From positions 1 to 30,884 of the forward strand of contig CBFGXP010000018.1 in NCBI GenBank assembly GCA_965652775.1: a stretch of DNA of 30,884 bases, given 5' to 3'. The translations under genes and the position numbers were made by a program. Each line of letters opens with the position of its first letter. Within the stretch, counting starts at the first letter, position 1. Under the pieces are notes generated by a model. That model did not search any database. It was not told where the DNA came from and was given only the letters and a program-made list of their open reading frames with translations. Source of the DNA: VBAS01 sp965652775. Lineage in GTDB: Bacteria > Bacteroidota > Bacteroidia > Chitinophagales > Chitinophagaceae. Positions 18,284-26,093 of the stretch are shown here, one piece after another.

Positions 18284-19087
18284 ATGGAAATAGCTGGTTA
18301 TATAGCTTCGGTTGTTATTGGAATCGCTTTAGGTCTTATCGGTGGTGGCGGATCCATCCTAACAGTTCCGGTTCTTGTTTATCTTTTGCATGTCGAGCCG
18401 GTCATTGCCACAGCTTATTCACTTTTTATCGTGGGCACAACCAGTCTGGTTGGCGCTGTTCCCAAATACAGACATGGATTGGTTAATTTAAGAACGGCAA
18501 TCATTTTTGGCATACCCTCCATCATTGCAGTTTTTGTTACTAGAAAATTTCTGGTGCCATTGATCCCGCAGCATATTTTCAATGCTGGAAATTTTGAAAT
18601 TACAAAACCCGTATTGATCATGGTTTTGTTCGCAGTCTTAATGGTAGCGGCATCTTACTCGATGATAAAGAACGGGGAAAAAGAAAATGATGGACCGCGG
18701 GTACAACGATTTAATTATCCAATAATTATACTTGAAGGCACGGTGGTTGGAATATTGACCGGTCTTGTTGGAGCTGGCGGTGGATTTCTTATTATCCCTG
18801 CCCTCATATTTTTTAGCAAACTGCCGATGAAACTGGCAGTGGGAACTTCTCTTCTTATCATAGCAGCCAAGTCACTTATTGGCTTTACCGGCGACCTTTC
18901 CCATTATAACATGGACTGGAAATTATTATTAATCGTTACCCTGGCGGCAATCATTGGAATTTTTATAGGAAATGCAATTAATAAAAAAATCGCTGGCGAA
19001 CGTCTGAAAAAATGGTTCGGATGGTTTGTACTGGTAATGGGCATTTACATAATTGTTAAAGAACTTTTTCTGAGACAGCCAATGTGA
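18284..19087 (+). CDS. TauE/SafE-family sulfite/anion exporter
   Basis: A 267-residue inner-membrane protein with about eight hydrophobic segments in two repeats. Each half begins with the family's glycine-rich turn: ALGLIGGGGSILTVPVLVYLL near residue 17 and LTGLVGAGGGFLIIPALIFF near residue 158. Known members export sulfite or related sulfonates; in the cst operon of Staphylococcus a TauE protein accompanies the persulfide dioxygenase. Here it precedes the CstB-like gene, so sulfite export is the likely job, by context. Its transcription probably starts from operator A, and its stop codon lies inside operator B. Confidence 0.88.
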   Translation: MEIAGYIASVVIGIALGLIGGGGSILTVPVLVYLLHVEPVIATAYSLFIVGTTSLVGAVPKYRHGLVNLRTAIIFGIPSIIAVFVTRKFLVPLIPQHIFNAGNFEITKPVLIMVLFAVLMVAASYSMIKNGEKENDGPRVQRFNYPIIILEGTVVGILTGLVGAGGGFLIIPALIFFSKLPMKLAVGTSLLIIAAKSLIGFTGDLSHYNMDWKLLLIVTLAAIIGIFIGNAINKKIAGERLKKWFGWFVLVMGIYIIVKELFLRQPM

Positions 19088-19127
19088 CAAAAGTCATAGA
19101 CAAACTCTCGAAACAACTCCAACTTTA
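19083..19127 (+). promoter_or_regulatory. Sulfur-island operator B and weak promoter (for CstB-like gene)
   Basis: TGTGACAAAAGTCATA (19083-19098) has GTGA-N6-TCAT, one mismatch from the operator form. CAACTTTA at 19120-19127 (six of eight to TAnnTTTG) starts exactly 29.5 bases from the centre, the same distance as at operators A, D and E. It is the weakest of the five sites. Its presence supports the start of the next gene at 19147 rather than at the GTG at 19084, which is inside the operator. Confidence 0.5.
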
Positions 19128-19146
19128 CACCTTAAATTATTTAAAT

Positions 19147-20565
19147 ATGAGAGTAGAACAGATCTATACTGGTTGTCTTGCACAGGGCGCCTACTATATT
19201 GAAAGCAATGGCGAAGCCGCTATCATCGATCCCCTGCGTGAAGTAGAACCTTATATTCAAAAAGCAGAAAGAAACCATGCAAAAATTAAATGGGTCTTTG
19301 AAACGCATTTTCATGCAGACTTTGTTTCCGGCCATCTCGATCTTGCAAAAAAGACGGGCGCAAGGATTGTGTATGGCCCCACTGCAAAGCCGGCATTCGA
19401 AGCTATCACCGCAAATGATGGACAAGAATTTAAAATTGGTGACGCCACTCTCAAAGTACTTCATACACCCGGCCATACCATGGAAAGCAGTTGCTTTTTA
19501 CTGAAAGATGAAAAAGGAAAAGAGATCGGACTATTTTCCGGCGACACCCTTTTTATTGGTGATGTCGGACGTCCCGATTTGGCGCAGAAAGTAGTCGCCG
19601 AATTAACTCAGGAAAAACTTGCCGCACATTTATATGATTCATTACAAAATAAGATAATGCCGCTGGCTGATGACATCATCGTCTATCCTGCACATGGTGC
19701 AGGCAGTGCTTGCGGTAAAAACATGAGCAAAGAAACCACAGATACGCTCGGTCATCAGAAAGCAACTAATTATGCATTACGGCCGGGCCTATCAAAAGAA
19801 CAATTCATTAAAGAAGTCTTAACGGGTCTTACCGCTCCTCCAAAATATTTTCCGTTGAATGTGTTGATGAATATTAAAGGCTATGATAGCCTTGATGAAG
19901 TATTGCAAAGGGGCCTGCATGAAATGAGCCCCGCCGCATTTGAAACAGCAGCGAACGAAACCGGTGCCATCATACTTGATACAAGAGATGCACAGGCTTT
20001 TGCAAAAGGGTTTATTCCTAATTCAATTAATATTGGTGTGGATGGACAATTTGCCCCATGGGTTGGCGCCATGATCCCTGATATTAAACAACCGATATTG
20101 CTTGTATGTGAACCGGGAAGAGAAGAAGAAGTAATTATCCGCCTCAGCCGTGTAGGCTATGATCATACAATCGGCTTTCTGAAAGGTGGATTTGATGCCT
20201 GGAAAAATGCAGGCAGGGAAGTTGATCATATTGCTTCAATCACTGCTGACGAATTAGCTGGTGTTATGAATAAAGAAAAAGTGAATCTGATTGATGTAAG
20301 GAAGAAAAGCGAATACGACAGCGAGCATATCGCGAATGCAGAAAATATACCACTTGATTATATCAATGATAATATGTCGCAGATAGATAAGAATAAAACT
20401 TACTATGTGCATTGTGCAGGCGGGTATCGCAGTATGGTATTTGCGTCCATACTTCGTGCAAGGGGTTATGATAAGTTGGTTGACATAATGGGCGGTTTCA
20501 AGTCAATGAAAGAGAGTGGTAAGTTTAACGTGACAGACTATGTATACCCGACAACAATGTTGTGA
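19147..20565 (+). CDS. CstB-like persulfide dioxygenase fused to two rhodanese domains
   Basis: 472 residues from the ATG at 19147 (MRVEQIYTGC), the usual start for the family. Residues 1-240 are a metallo-beta-lactamase fold persulfide dioxygenase with the iron ligands predicted as H54 (ETHFHADF), H110 (HTPGHT) and D133 (SGDTLF). The motif is HxHxDF rather than HxHxDH. C189 in HGAGSACGKN corresponds to a conserved cysteine of CstB. Residues 265-360 are a first rhodanese domain (CEPGREEE, C321) and 365-460 a second with a standard loop CAGGYRS (C423). Known CstB oxidises low-molecular-weight persulfides, including bacillithiol persulfide, to thiosulfate. The nearby bshA suggests bacillithiol persulfide as substrate; that is inference. 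Ordinary ETHE1-rhodanese activity giving sulfite is the alternative. Confidence 0.88.
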   Translation: MRVEQIYTGCLAQGAYYIESNGEAAIIDPLREVEPYIQKAERNHAKIKWVFETHFHADFVSGHLDLAKKTGARIVYGPTAKPAFEAITANDGQEFKIGDATLKVLHTPGHTMESSCFLLKDEKGKEIGLFSGDTLFIGDVGRPDLAQKVVAELTQEKLAAHLYDSLQNKIMPLADDIIVYPAHGAGSACGKNMSKETTDTLGHQKATNYALRPGLSKEQFIKEVLTGLTAPPKYFPLNVLMNIKGYDSLDEVLQRGLHEMSPAAFETAANETGAIILDTRDAQAFAKGFIPNSINIGVDGQFAPWVGAMIPDIKQPILLVCEPGREEEVIIRLSRVGYDHTIGFLKGGFDAWKNAGREVDHIASITADELAGVMNKEKVNLIDVRKKSEYDSEHIANAENIPLDYINDNMSQIDKNKTYYVHCAGGYRSMVFASILRARGYDKLVDIMGGFKSMKESGKFNVTDYVYPTTML

Positions 20566-20627
20566 TAGTTTTGGTTCGTGGCTGCCGGAACAGTGATGTC
20601 CCGGTTCTTTCAAAAAAGATCAAAAAA

Positions 20628-20912
20628 ATGAAAAACATAAACGAAATATTAAAAAAAGAAGAGACAGTTGTTGTTGATGTCAGGGATGCCTGGGAATATG
20701 ATGAGGGGCACGTTAAGAATGCAGTGAATATTCCATTGACTGAAATTCCTGCAAGAATCGATGAGTTCAAAAAATTGAATAGTCCGGTTATTTTATATTG
20801 CCGTAGTGGAAACAGAAGTGGTGCTGCAGTAAATATACTTCAACAAGCCGGTATCACTAACGTTTATGATGGTGGTAGTATTTTCGACTTACAAAAAATA
20901 ACACTGAACTGA
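20628..20912 (+). CDS. Single-domain cytoplasmic rhodanese
   Basis: 94 residues from the ATG at 20628 (MKNINEILKK); the frame is open upstream but the extra residues do not look like protein. One rhodanese domain with VDVRDAWEYDEGHVKNAVNIPL and the active-site loop YCRSGNRSG, whose cysteine carries sulfane sulfur. No signal peptide. It lies 62 bases after the CstB-like gene and one base before the next rhodanese gene, so it probably passes sulfur between carriers in the cytoplasm. Confidence 0.9.
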   Translation: MKNINEILKKEETVVVDVRDAWEYDEGHVKNAVNIPLTEIPARIDEFKKLNSPVILYCRSGNRSGAAVNILQQAGITNVYDGGSIFDLQKITLN

Positions 20913-20913
20913 G

Positions 20914-21306
20914 ATGAGATTAAAAATAATTTGTTCGCTTTTGATCGCCGGGGTATGCTCCATCAGCCTTGCATCAGCACAAGACACCAGCGGTTTATCC
21001 GTTCAACATAAAAAGTTTGAGCGAATAATGAAAAAGAAGAATACAGTGATCATCGATGTAAGAACTCTTGAAGAATATGAATCTGGGTATATCGGCAATG
21101 CGGTCAATTATGATGTTCTCGATAGTATCGCTTTTCTACATACTATTTCCGCTCTTGATAAAAACAAAAATTTCCTGCTCTATTGTAAAAGTGGTCGTCG
21201 CTCCGGTAAGGCTTTGGTGATGATGAAAGATAAGGGTTTTAAAAAAGTACATCACCTTAAAGGTGGAATTACTGAATGGAAAGGCGAATTAAAAAAGCCA
21301 GACTAA
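20914..21306 (+). CDS. Exported (periplasmic) rhodanese
   Basis: 130 residues with a Sec signal peptide (MRLKIICSLLIAGVCSISLASAQ) followed by one rhodanese domain: VIIDVRTLEEYESGYIGNAVNYDV and the active loop YCKSGRRSG. It starts one base after the preceding rhodanese stop, so the two are cotranscribed. The pair gives a rhodanese on each side of the inner membrane, which suits sulfur transfer in both compartments. Confidence 0.9.
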   Translation: MRLKIICSLLIAGVCSISLASAQDTSGLSVQHKKFERIMKKKNTVIIDVRTLEEYESGYIGNAVNYDVLDSIAFLHTISALDKNKNFLLYCKSGRRSGKALVMMKDKGFKKVHHLKGGITEWKGELKKPD

Positions 21307-21309
21307 AAT

Positions 21310-21342
21310 CTCAATTTAAGCTTATAATGAGCTGAAATTTTT
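21310..21342 (+). terminator. Possible weak terminator after the rhodanese genes
   Basis: CTCAATTTAAGCTTATAATGAG (18 of 22 positions symmetric; 21310-21331) could fold into an AT-rich hairpin and is followed, after seven bases, by a TTTTT run at 21338-21342. It lies just ahead of operator C. The stem is weak, so the call is tentative. Confidence 0.3.
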
Positions 21343-21346
21343 GACG

Positions 21347-21389
21347 GTGACTACAGTCACAATTATAACTTGAGTTAGAATTACCTTTG
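21347..21389 (+). promoter_or_regulatory. Sulfur-island operator C and promoter (for YeeE-cytochrome-SoxB-like operon)
   Basis: GTGACTACAGTCAC (21347-21360) is GTGA-N6-TCAC with symmetric GTGACT/AGTCAC arms. TACCTTTG at 21382-21389 matches TAnnTTTG completely and starts 28.5 bases from the centre. No TTG stands at the normal -33 distance. Four closely spaced genes follow (21413-25342), so this promoter probably drives them all. Confidence 0.7.
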
Positions 21390-21412
21390 CAAATGAAATA
21401 AAGATAAACGTC

Positions 21413-21982
21413 ATGAATTTTATTGAATGGATAAAACAACCCTGGCCATGGTATGTCGCAGGACCTTTGATTGGTCTTACTGTCCCGGTATTACTTATAC
21501 TCGGAAATAAGTCTTTTGGAGTCTCTTCTTCATTGCGGCATATATGCGCAGCCTGTGTGCCAATGAATATTCCATTTTTTAAATATGACTGGAAAAAAGA
21601 AATATGGAATCTTTTTTTTGTCGGAGGTATTTTATTAGGCGGGATAATAACAGCATTCTTATTATTAAATCCGGATCCCGTTGTCATTGACCCGAAACTC
21701 GCATCAGAATTAGCGGGCTATGGTGTTACAAATAGAGAAGGCCTGGTTCCAAAAGATCTTTTTAACTGGAAAGGTTTATTATCAATAAAAGGGCTGATAC
21801 TTATGGTTGGTGGAGGTTTTCTTGTTGGTTTTGGCACCCGCTATGCCGGCGGTTGCACAAGTGGCCATGCCATTATGGGGATAAGTAATCTTCAATTACC
21901 TTCATTGATCGCCACTTGTTGTTTTATGATCGGTGGTTTCTTTTTTGCAAACGTTGTTCTTCCCCTTATTCTTAAACTTTAA
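21413..21982 (+). CDS. YeeE/YedE-type sulfur transporter subunit (half-size)
   Basis: A 189-residue membrane protein with about four to five hydrophobic segments. It has two family cysteine motifs: RHICAACVP near residue 42 and the re-entrant loop GTRYAGGCTSGHAIMG near residue 145, which resembles the GCTSGH loop of the thiosulfate carrier TsuA. It is half the usual length, and its partner follows 24 bases downstream. Together they look like the two halves of a TsuA/PmpA-PmpB type carrier for thiosulfate or another sulfane compound. The substrate is inferred from the family and context only. Confidence 0.87.
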   Translation: MNFIEWIKQPWPWYVAGPLIGLTVPVLLILGNKSFGVSSSLRHICAACVPMNIPFFKYDWKKEIWNLFFVGGILLGGIITAFLLLNPDPVVIDPKLASELAGYGVTNREGLVPKDLFNWKGLLSIKGLILMVGGGFLVGFGTRYAGGCTSGHAIMGISNLQLPSLIATCCFMIGGFFFANVVLPLILKL

Positions 21983-22006
21983 TAGAACATATTTTTTGAA
22001 TACAAA

Positions 22007-22525
22007 ATGAATACAGACATAAAAACATTCAAGGCAACCGAATTGAATACTGACTTTGAAATACGATCGCAGAATGCCATCTGTGTCAATAGTTCAGAAC
22101 TGGACAAGCCACTTTTGTCAAATCTAAAATTCACTTTTGCGGGAATTTTATTTGGGATCATTCTGATAAAATCAGAAGTTATTTCATGGTTTCGCATACA
22201 GGAAATGTTTCGTTTGCAAAGTTTTCACATGTTTGGTGTTATTGGTTCCGCCATTGTGGTGGGTATTATCAGTGTTTTTATTATAAAGAAATTCAGAATA
22301 AGATCCATCGATGGTGAACCGATCCATTTTGAGCCAAAAAAATTTAATAAAGGACAGATATACGGCGGTTTACTTTTTGGATTTGGCTGGGCTTTGACCG
22401 GCGCTTGCCCCGGACCATTGTTTGCACAAATAGGAACAGGGGCTACAGTAATCATCGTAACTTTATTTAGCGCTATCATCGGTACCTGGGTGTATGGTTA
22501 TTTAAGAGAGAAGTTGCCGCATTGA
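22007..22525 (+). CDS. YeeE/YedE (DUF6691-type) sulfur transporter, second half
   Basis: 172 residues; after about 40 polar residues come four hydrophobic segments. The loop GFGWALTGACPGPLFAQIGTG near residue 130 is the second-half counterpart of the GGCTSGH loop and carries the conserved cysteine. The long hydrophilic N-terminus is unusual for the family. It is 24 bases after the first half and 16 bases before the cytochrome gene, so it should be in the same transcript. Confidence 0.85.
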   Translation: MNTDIKTFKATELNTDFEIRSQNAICVNSSELDKPLLSNLKFTFAGILFGIILIKSEVISWFRIQEMFRLQSFHMFGVIGSAIVVGIISVFIIKKFRIRSIDGEPIHFEPKKFNKGQIYGGLLFGFGWALTGACPGPLFAQIGTGATVIIVTLFSAIIGTWVYGYLREKLPH

Positions 22526-22541
22526 TGTAATTAAAATTGAG

Positions 22542-23513
22542 ATGAAACCAGATTGTTTTAAAACAGTTTTTATTTCAGCTTGTTTTGCATTGGTTATTTA
22601 TGCATGCGACAGTAGCAACGCTTATGGCGTTGCAAATAACGCGCAGTTTGATAGCACACGTTTATGGGTTGGATGGAACAAATACCATATTCCTGAAAGC
22701 GATTCATTGGCAAGATATGGACATGAATTAATCGCAAATACTTCTTACTATCTGGGGCCAAAGGGAACTGTTGCGCAAATCACCAATGGAATGAATTGTC
22801 AGAATTGTCATTTGAATGGTGGTACAGTGCCGTGGGGAAATAATTACGGGGCCGTTGCATCAATGTATCCGCAATTCAGAGCAAGAAGCGGCGGTTTGGA
22901 AACTATTGTAAAAAGAATTTCTGATTGCATGGAAAGAAGCTTAAATGCTGATAAAGCGATTGACAGTAACAGCAAAGAGATGCGATCGATCATTGCATAT
23001 ATGAATTGGCTGGGTGAGGGTATTCCAAAAGGTCGAGCACCAAAAGGAACCGGTATTATGAATATTCCATATCTCGATCGTGCTGCTGATCCCCAAAAAG
23101 GACAGGTTGTATATGCAAGTAAATGCCAACGATGCCACGGCGCTGATGGCCATGGACAGAAAAAAGCTGATGGCTTGTATGAATATCCGCCGTTATGGGG
23201 AGACAGCAGTTATAACACTGCGGCTGGTTTATATCGGCTCTCCAGATTTGCGGGCTATGTAAAAAACAATATGCCTTTTGGCGAGGTACAATATCATAAT
23301 CCGCAATTAACAGACGAGGAAGCATGGGATGTTGCTGCTTTTGTCAATTCGCAACCACGCCCTTCCAGGATCTTTAAAGAAGACTGGCCGGATATTTCTA
23401 AAAAACCAGTTGATCATCCGTTTGGTCCTTTTGCTGATGGCTTTAATGAAGAACAACATAAGTATGGCCCTTTTCAGCCTATTATTGAGGCCAGGAAAAA
23501 ACAGAAAAAATAA
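22542..23513 (+). CDS. Dihaem c-type cytochrome lipoprotein, TsdA-like
   Basis: 323 residues with a lipoprotein signal (FALVIYAC, Cys22). Two haem sites: CQNCH at 86-90 and CQRCH at 195-199. The N-terminal half looks like SoxA/TsdA (GMNCQNCHLNGGTVPWGNNY, then ISDCMERSLN with Cys129 as a candidate thiolate ligand to haem 1); the second half is an ordinary cytochrome c domain, with M244 (KNNMPFGEV) a likely ligand. TsdA oxidises two thiosulfates to tetrathionate or works in reverse. The gene lies between the transporter pair and a SoxB-like gene, which supports thiosulfate chemistry. Whether it is a dehydrogenase, a reductase or an electron acceptor for the SoxB-like protein cannot be told from sequence. 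Confidence 0.82.
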   Translation: MKPDCFKTVFISACFALVIYACDSSNAYGVANNAQFDSTRLWVGWNKYHIPESDSLARYGHELIANTSYYLGPKGTVAQITNGMNCQNCHLNGGTVPWGNNYGAVASMYPQFRARSGGLETIVKRISDCMERSLNADKAIDSNSKEMRSIIAYMNWLGEGIPKGRAPKGTGIMNIPYLDRAADPQKGQVVYASKCQRCHGADGHGQKKADGLYEYPPLWGDSSYNTAAGLYRLSRFAGYVKNNMPFGEVQYHNPQLTDEEAWDVAAFVNSQPRPSRIFKEDWPDISKKPVDHPFGPFADGFNEEQHKYGPFQPIIEARKKQKK

Positions 23514-23530
23514 AACTTAATCAGAAGCTA

Positions 23531-25342
23531 ATGGATGAAAAAGCTAGCCTGCATGTAAACTGCAGCTGTGTTAGTTGCCAACAATTAAGTGAAGCTGAAA
23601 AAAAACTTCATATTGAAATTTCTCAAAACAGCAGAAGAGAATTTTTTAAAACCGCTGGTAAACTAGGATTAGGTATCGGCATTGGTGGTGGATTGATTAG
23701 TCCGCTTGCAGCATCAACGTTACAAACCGGGGAATCGGATTACAGGGCAATATCATTGGAAAAAAGCAAGGTATTGCAAAATGGAAAAGCGCAATTGCTT
23801 ACTTTACTTCATACGGCAGATATTCATTCCCAGCTTGATATTCACGATGAATTCTTTATTGAAAATGGGAAGCCTGTTTATAAAAAAAGAGGCGGGTTCG
23901 CGACATTAAAGACAATGGTCAATGAATTGCGAAAAAAAAATCCAATGAATACGCTAGTGATAGATGGTGGTGATTGTTTCCAGGGCAGTGGAATTGCAGC
24001 ACTTACTGAAGGCAGGGCCATCATTCCATTGATGAATAACATTGGTTATGACATTATGTTGCCTGGCAACTGGGAAGTGGTATATGGAAAAGAAATGATG
24101 ATGAAGGATATGTTTGCTTATGATGGTGTAAAAGTTTGCGCCAATATGTTTCATGATACAAAAGATGAACTGCATGATGAATTGATTTTTCCTCCCTATT
24201 TTATTAAACATATTGCCGGGATCAAAATAGGTTTTATTGGGTATAATGATCCACTGACCCCCAAAAGACAATCACCGGCATATAGCGATGGAATTCGTTT
24301 TACACCCCCTGAAAGAAATGTAATGAAATATATCCGCCTGCTCAGGGAATATGAAAAATGTGAAATGGTTTTTCTATTGACTCACATGGGGCTGGCTCAG
24401 CAAGTTGGGTTGGCAAATATGGCGGAGGTGAAAGGGGTAGATTATATCCTTGGCGCCGACACACATGAAAGAATAAGGAAACCAATTGAGGGAAAATACA
24501 CGAAAGTAACTGAACCCGGCGCCTTTGGTTCTTTCATTTCGAAATTGGATATCGTGATTGAAGATGGAAAAATAAAAGAACAGAATTACCAGTTACTGGA
24601 TGTAGATCCTTTGCGATATAAAGAAGATGAAGAAATGAAAATGCTGGTTAAAAAAACCAAAGAGCCATTTGAGAAAGAATTGAATAAAGTCGTCGGAAAA
24701 ACCAGAAGCCCGCTTGTAAGGTATTATGTGATCGAAACGCCTATGGATAATTTTATAACTGACGCATTGATGTGGAAATTCAAACCTGACATTGCATTGA
24801 GTAATGGTTTTCGTTTTTGTCCACCGCTTGTACCCGATCCAAAAACAGGATTGGCAGATATCACAAAAGATTTTTTATGGAACATGTTGCCCGTTGATAG
24901 TGAAGCGAAAATGGGAATGGCTACCGGCCGACAGCTGTGGGATTGGATGGAAAAAGAACTTGAGAATGCTTTTGCCAAAGATCCTGCAAACCGGTTTGGC
25001 GGTTGGGTAATTCGATTTAAAGGCATGGAAGTAAATTTTACAATAAATAAAGAAATGGGCAAAAGAGTGAATTGGATAAAAATAGATGGTACCTCAATAG
25101 ATCATAAGAAAGAATACAAATTTGTAGCATGCGAAAGAGAAGGTGATCCCGATACAACACTTTGCAGGGTGGATGGTGTAAAAGCTCCAACAAGATCAGG
25201 CTTTACACTTCATAATGTCATTGAAGAATATTTGAAAGAATTCTCGCCTATTGCTCCAAAAATTGAGGGCCGGTGTACAGCAACTGATGCTCCGCAGAAT
25301 TTACTCACCCAGCTGGCCGGTGTTGGTTATGAGTTCAAATAA
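23531..25342 (+). CDS. SoxB-like Tat-exported metallophosphoesterase (possible thiosulfohydrolase)
   Basis: A 603-residue 5'-nucleotidase/SoxB superfamily protein. A twin-arginine motif SRREFFK (R35, R36) and a hydrophobic stretch to about residue 62 direct Tat export. The metal site is complete: D97 and H99 (HTADIHS), D148 (DGGDCFQGS), N180 (GNWE), H285 (LLTHMG) and H312 (GADTHE). DGGD-x-x-QGS and the W after N180 look more like SoxB than like UshA, whose loop is GNHEFD. Unusually, residues 11-16 before the Tat motif read CSCVSC. SoxB removes sulfate from SoxYZ-bound thiosulfate, but no soxYZ is present here, so its carrier is unknown. It ends the operon that starts at operator C. Confidence 0.78.
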   Translation: MDEKASLHVNCSCVSCQQLSEAEKKLHIEISQNSRREFFKTAGKLGLGIGIGGGLISPLAASTLQTGESDYRAISLEKSKVLQNGKAQLLTLLHTADIHSQLDIHDEFFIENGKPVYKKRGGFATLKTMVNELRKKNPMNTLVIDGGDCFQGSGIAALTEGRAIIPLMNNIGYDIMLPGNWEVVYGKEMMMKDMFAYDGVKVCANMFHDTKDELHDELIFPPYFIKHIAGIKIGFIGYNDPLTPKRQSPAYSDGIRFTPPERNVMKYIRLLREYEKCEMVFLLTHMGLAQQVGLANMAEVKGVDYILGADTHERIRKPIEGKYTKVTEPGAFGSFISKLDIVIEDGKIKEQNYQLLDVDPLRYKEDEEMKMLVKKTKEPFEKELNKVVGKTRSPLVRYYVIETPMDNFITDALMWKFKPDIALSNGFRFCPPLVPDPKTGLADITKDFLWNMLPVDSEAKMGMATGRQLWDWMEKELENAFAKDPANRFGGWVIRFKGMEVNFTINKEMGKRVNWIKIDGTSIDHKKEYKFVACEREGDPDTTLCRVDGVKAPTRSGFTLHNVIEEYLKEFSPIAPKIEGRCTATDAPQNLLTQLAGVGYEFK

Positions 25343-25365
25343 AAACGCCCCGATTAAATCGGGGC
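25341..25365 (-). terminator. Intrinsic terminator after the DsrE-like Tat gene
   Basis: GCCCCGAT (25347-25354) and ATCGGGGC (25358-25365) form a perfect eight-pair stem with a three-base loop. On the minus strand it is followed by G then TTTTT (25341-25345). On the plus strand the downstream bases are A-rich, so it works best for the minus-strand gene. Confidence 0.75.
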
Positions 25366-25388
25366 ATTAAAAAAAATTGCTTGAGTTC

Positions 25389-26093
25389 TTACCCTGCAAA
25401 GATATAACCGCATCCTTTTTCCTGTGCACGACCTAATGCCCACACTCCAGACGGTACCGGCTGAATGCCGGGAAGAAGAGCATCCGTAAGATCTTTCTTT
25501 ACATCTTCATGTTTTAAGTTCATTGATTGGGCGATCATTGCGCTGTAAACATTTATGGCAGCAGCACAGACAACAAATAACACACCATTTTCCTGTAGCT
25601 GATTCACACCGATCAGTATTTCCCCGATACCAGGTACTTTATAAGCTCCTGCTTTAGGCTTCCAGAAAGGATTACGTGTTGCAGGTGCTTTTGTTTCCGG
25701 ATCATTTGCTTCAAACACTTTACCTAAATTATATTTTGCCCACACTTTATCATCCATCGCATATCCAATTGATGAATGTCTTAACACAACCATGACGCTG
25801 CAATCCTTATTGGGTGAGCCGGTGGCTTCATTAGTAAGCAGGAATACTCTTGGCCAAGCAAAAGGATAAATTTCATGCGGATGTGGTGAATCAAAAACGA
25901 TACGATGTTTACCTGTAATCTTTTTAAATATTTCCTCCGGATCACCATACACCTTATGATCAAAATGAGCTTCTCCGGCAAAAGCATTTAATGATGGGGC
26001 AATGGTTGTCAAACCAACAGCAGCTGCACCTGTAGCAAGTGTCCCCAAAAAATTTCTGCGGTTAGTTCCTTCTTTAGATTCGTTGGTATTCAT
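25389..26093 (-). CDS. Tat-exported DsrE/DsrF-like protein
   Basis: A 234-residue protein with a twin-arginine signal TNRRNFLG (R12, R13) and hydrophobic stretch to about residue 39. The C-terminal half has the layout of DsrE-like sulfur carriers: GVLFVVCAAAI with a cysteine after a beta strand, then DALLPGIQPVPSGVWALGRAQEKGCGYIFAG, which parallels the family ending (VPSG-x-AE-x-x-x-x-Q-x-x-GWSYI). It has two cysteines in those positions. DsrE-type proteins carry sulfane sulfur on a cysteine. It is convergent with the SoxB-like gene, divergent from the SQR side, and likely periplasmic. Family membership is moderately sure; function is inferred. Confidence 0.7.
   Translation of the reverse strand: MNTNESKEGTNRRNFLGTLATGAAAVGLTTIAPSLNAFAGEAHFDHKVYGDPEEIFKKITGKHRIVFDSPHPHEIYPFAWPRVFLLTNEATGSPNKDCSVMVVLRHSSIGYAMDDKVWAKYNLGKVFEANDPETKAPATRNPFWKPKAGAYKVPGIGEILIGVNQLQENGVLFVVCAAAINVYSAMIAQSMNLKHEDVKKDLTDALLPGIQPVPSGVWALGRAQEKGCGYIFAG

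Noticed and set aside
18253..18486. Open frame overlapping the TauE/SafE gene
   Set aside because: It runs out of frame through the conserved glycine-rich first repeat of TauE, and has unlikely composition.
20590..20610. GTGA at 20593 as a further operator before the cytoplasmic rhodanese
   Set aside because: No TCAC-like half-site six bases downstream and no -7 element at the fixed distance.
23531..25342. Plain 5'-nucleotidase (UshA) reading of the SoxB-like gene
   Set aside because: The superfamily is shared, but the DGGD-x-x-QGS and GNWE loops, the Tat signal and the sulfur neighbours favour a SoxB-like role; I kept moderate confidence because soxYZ is missing.
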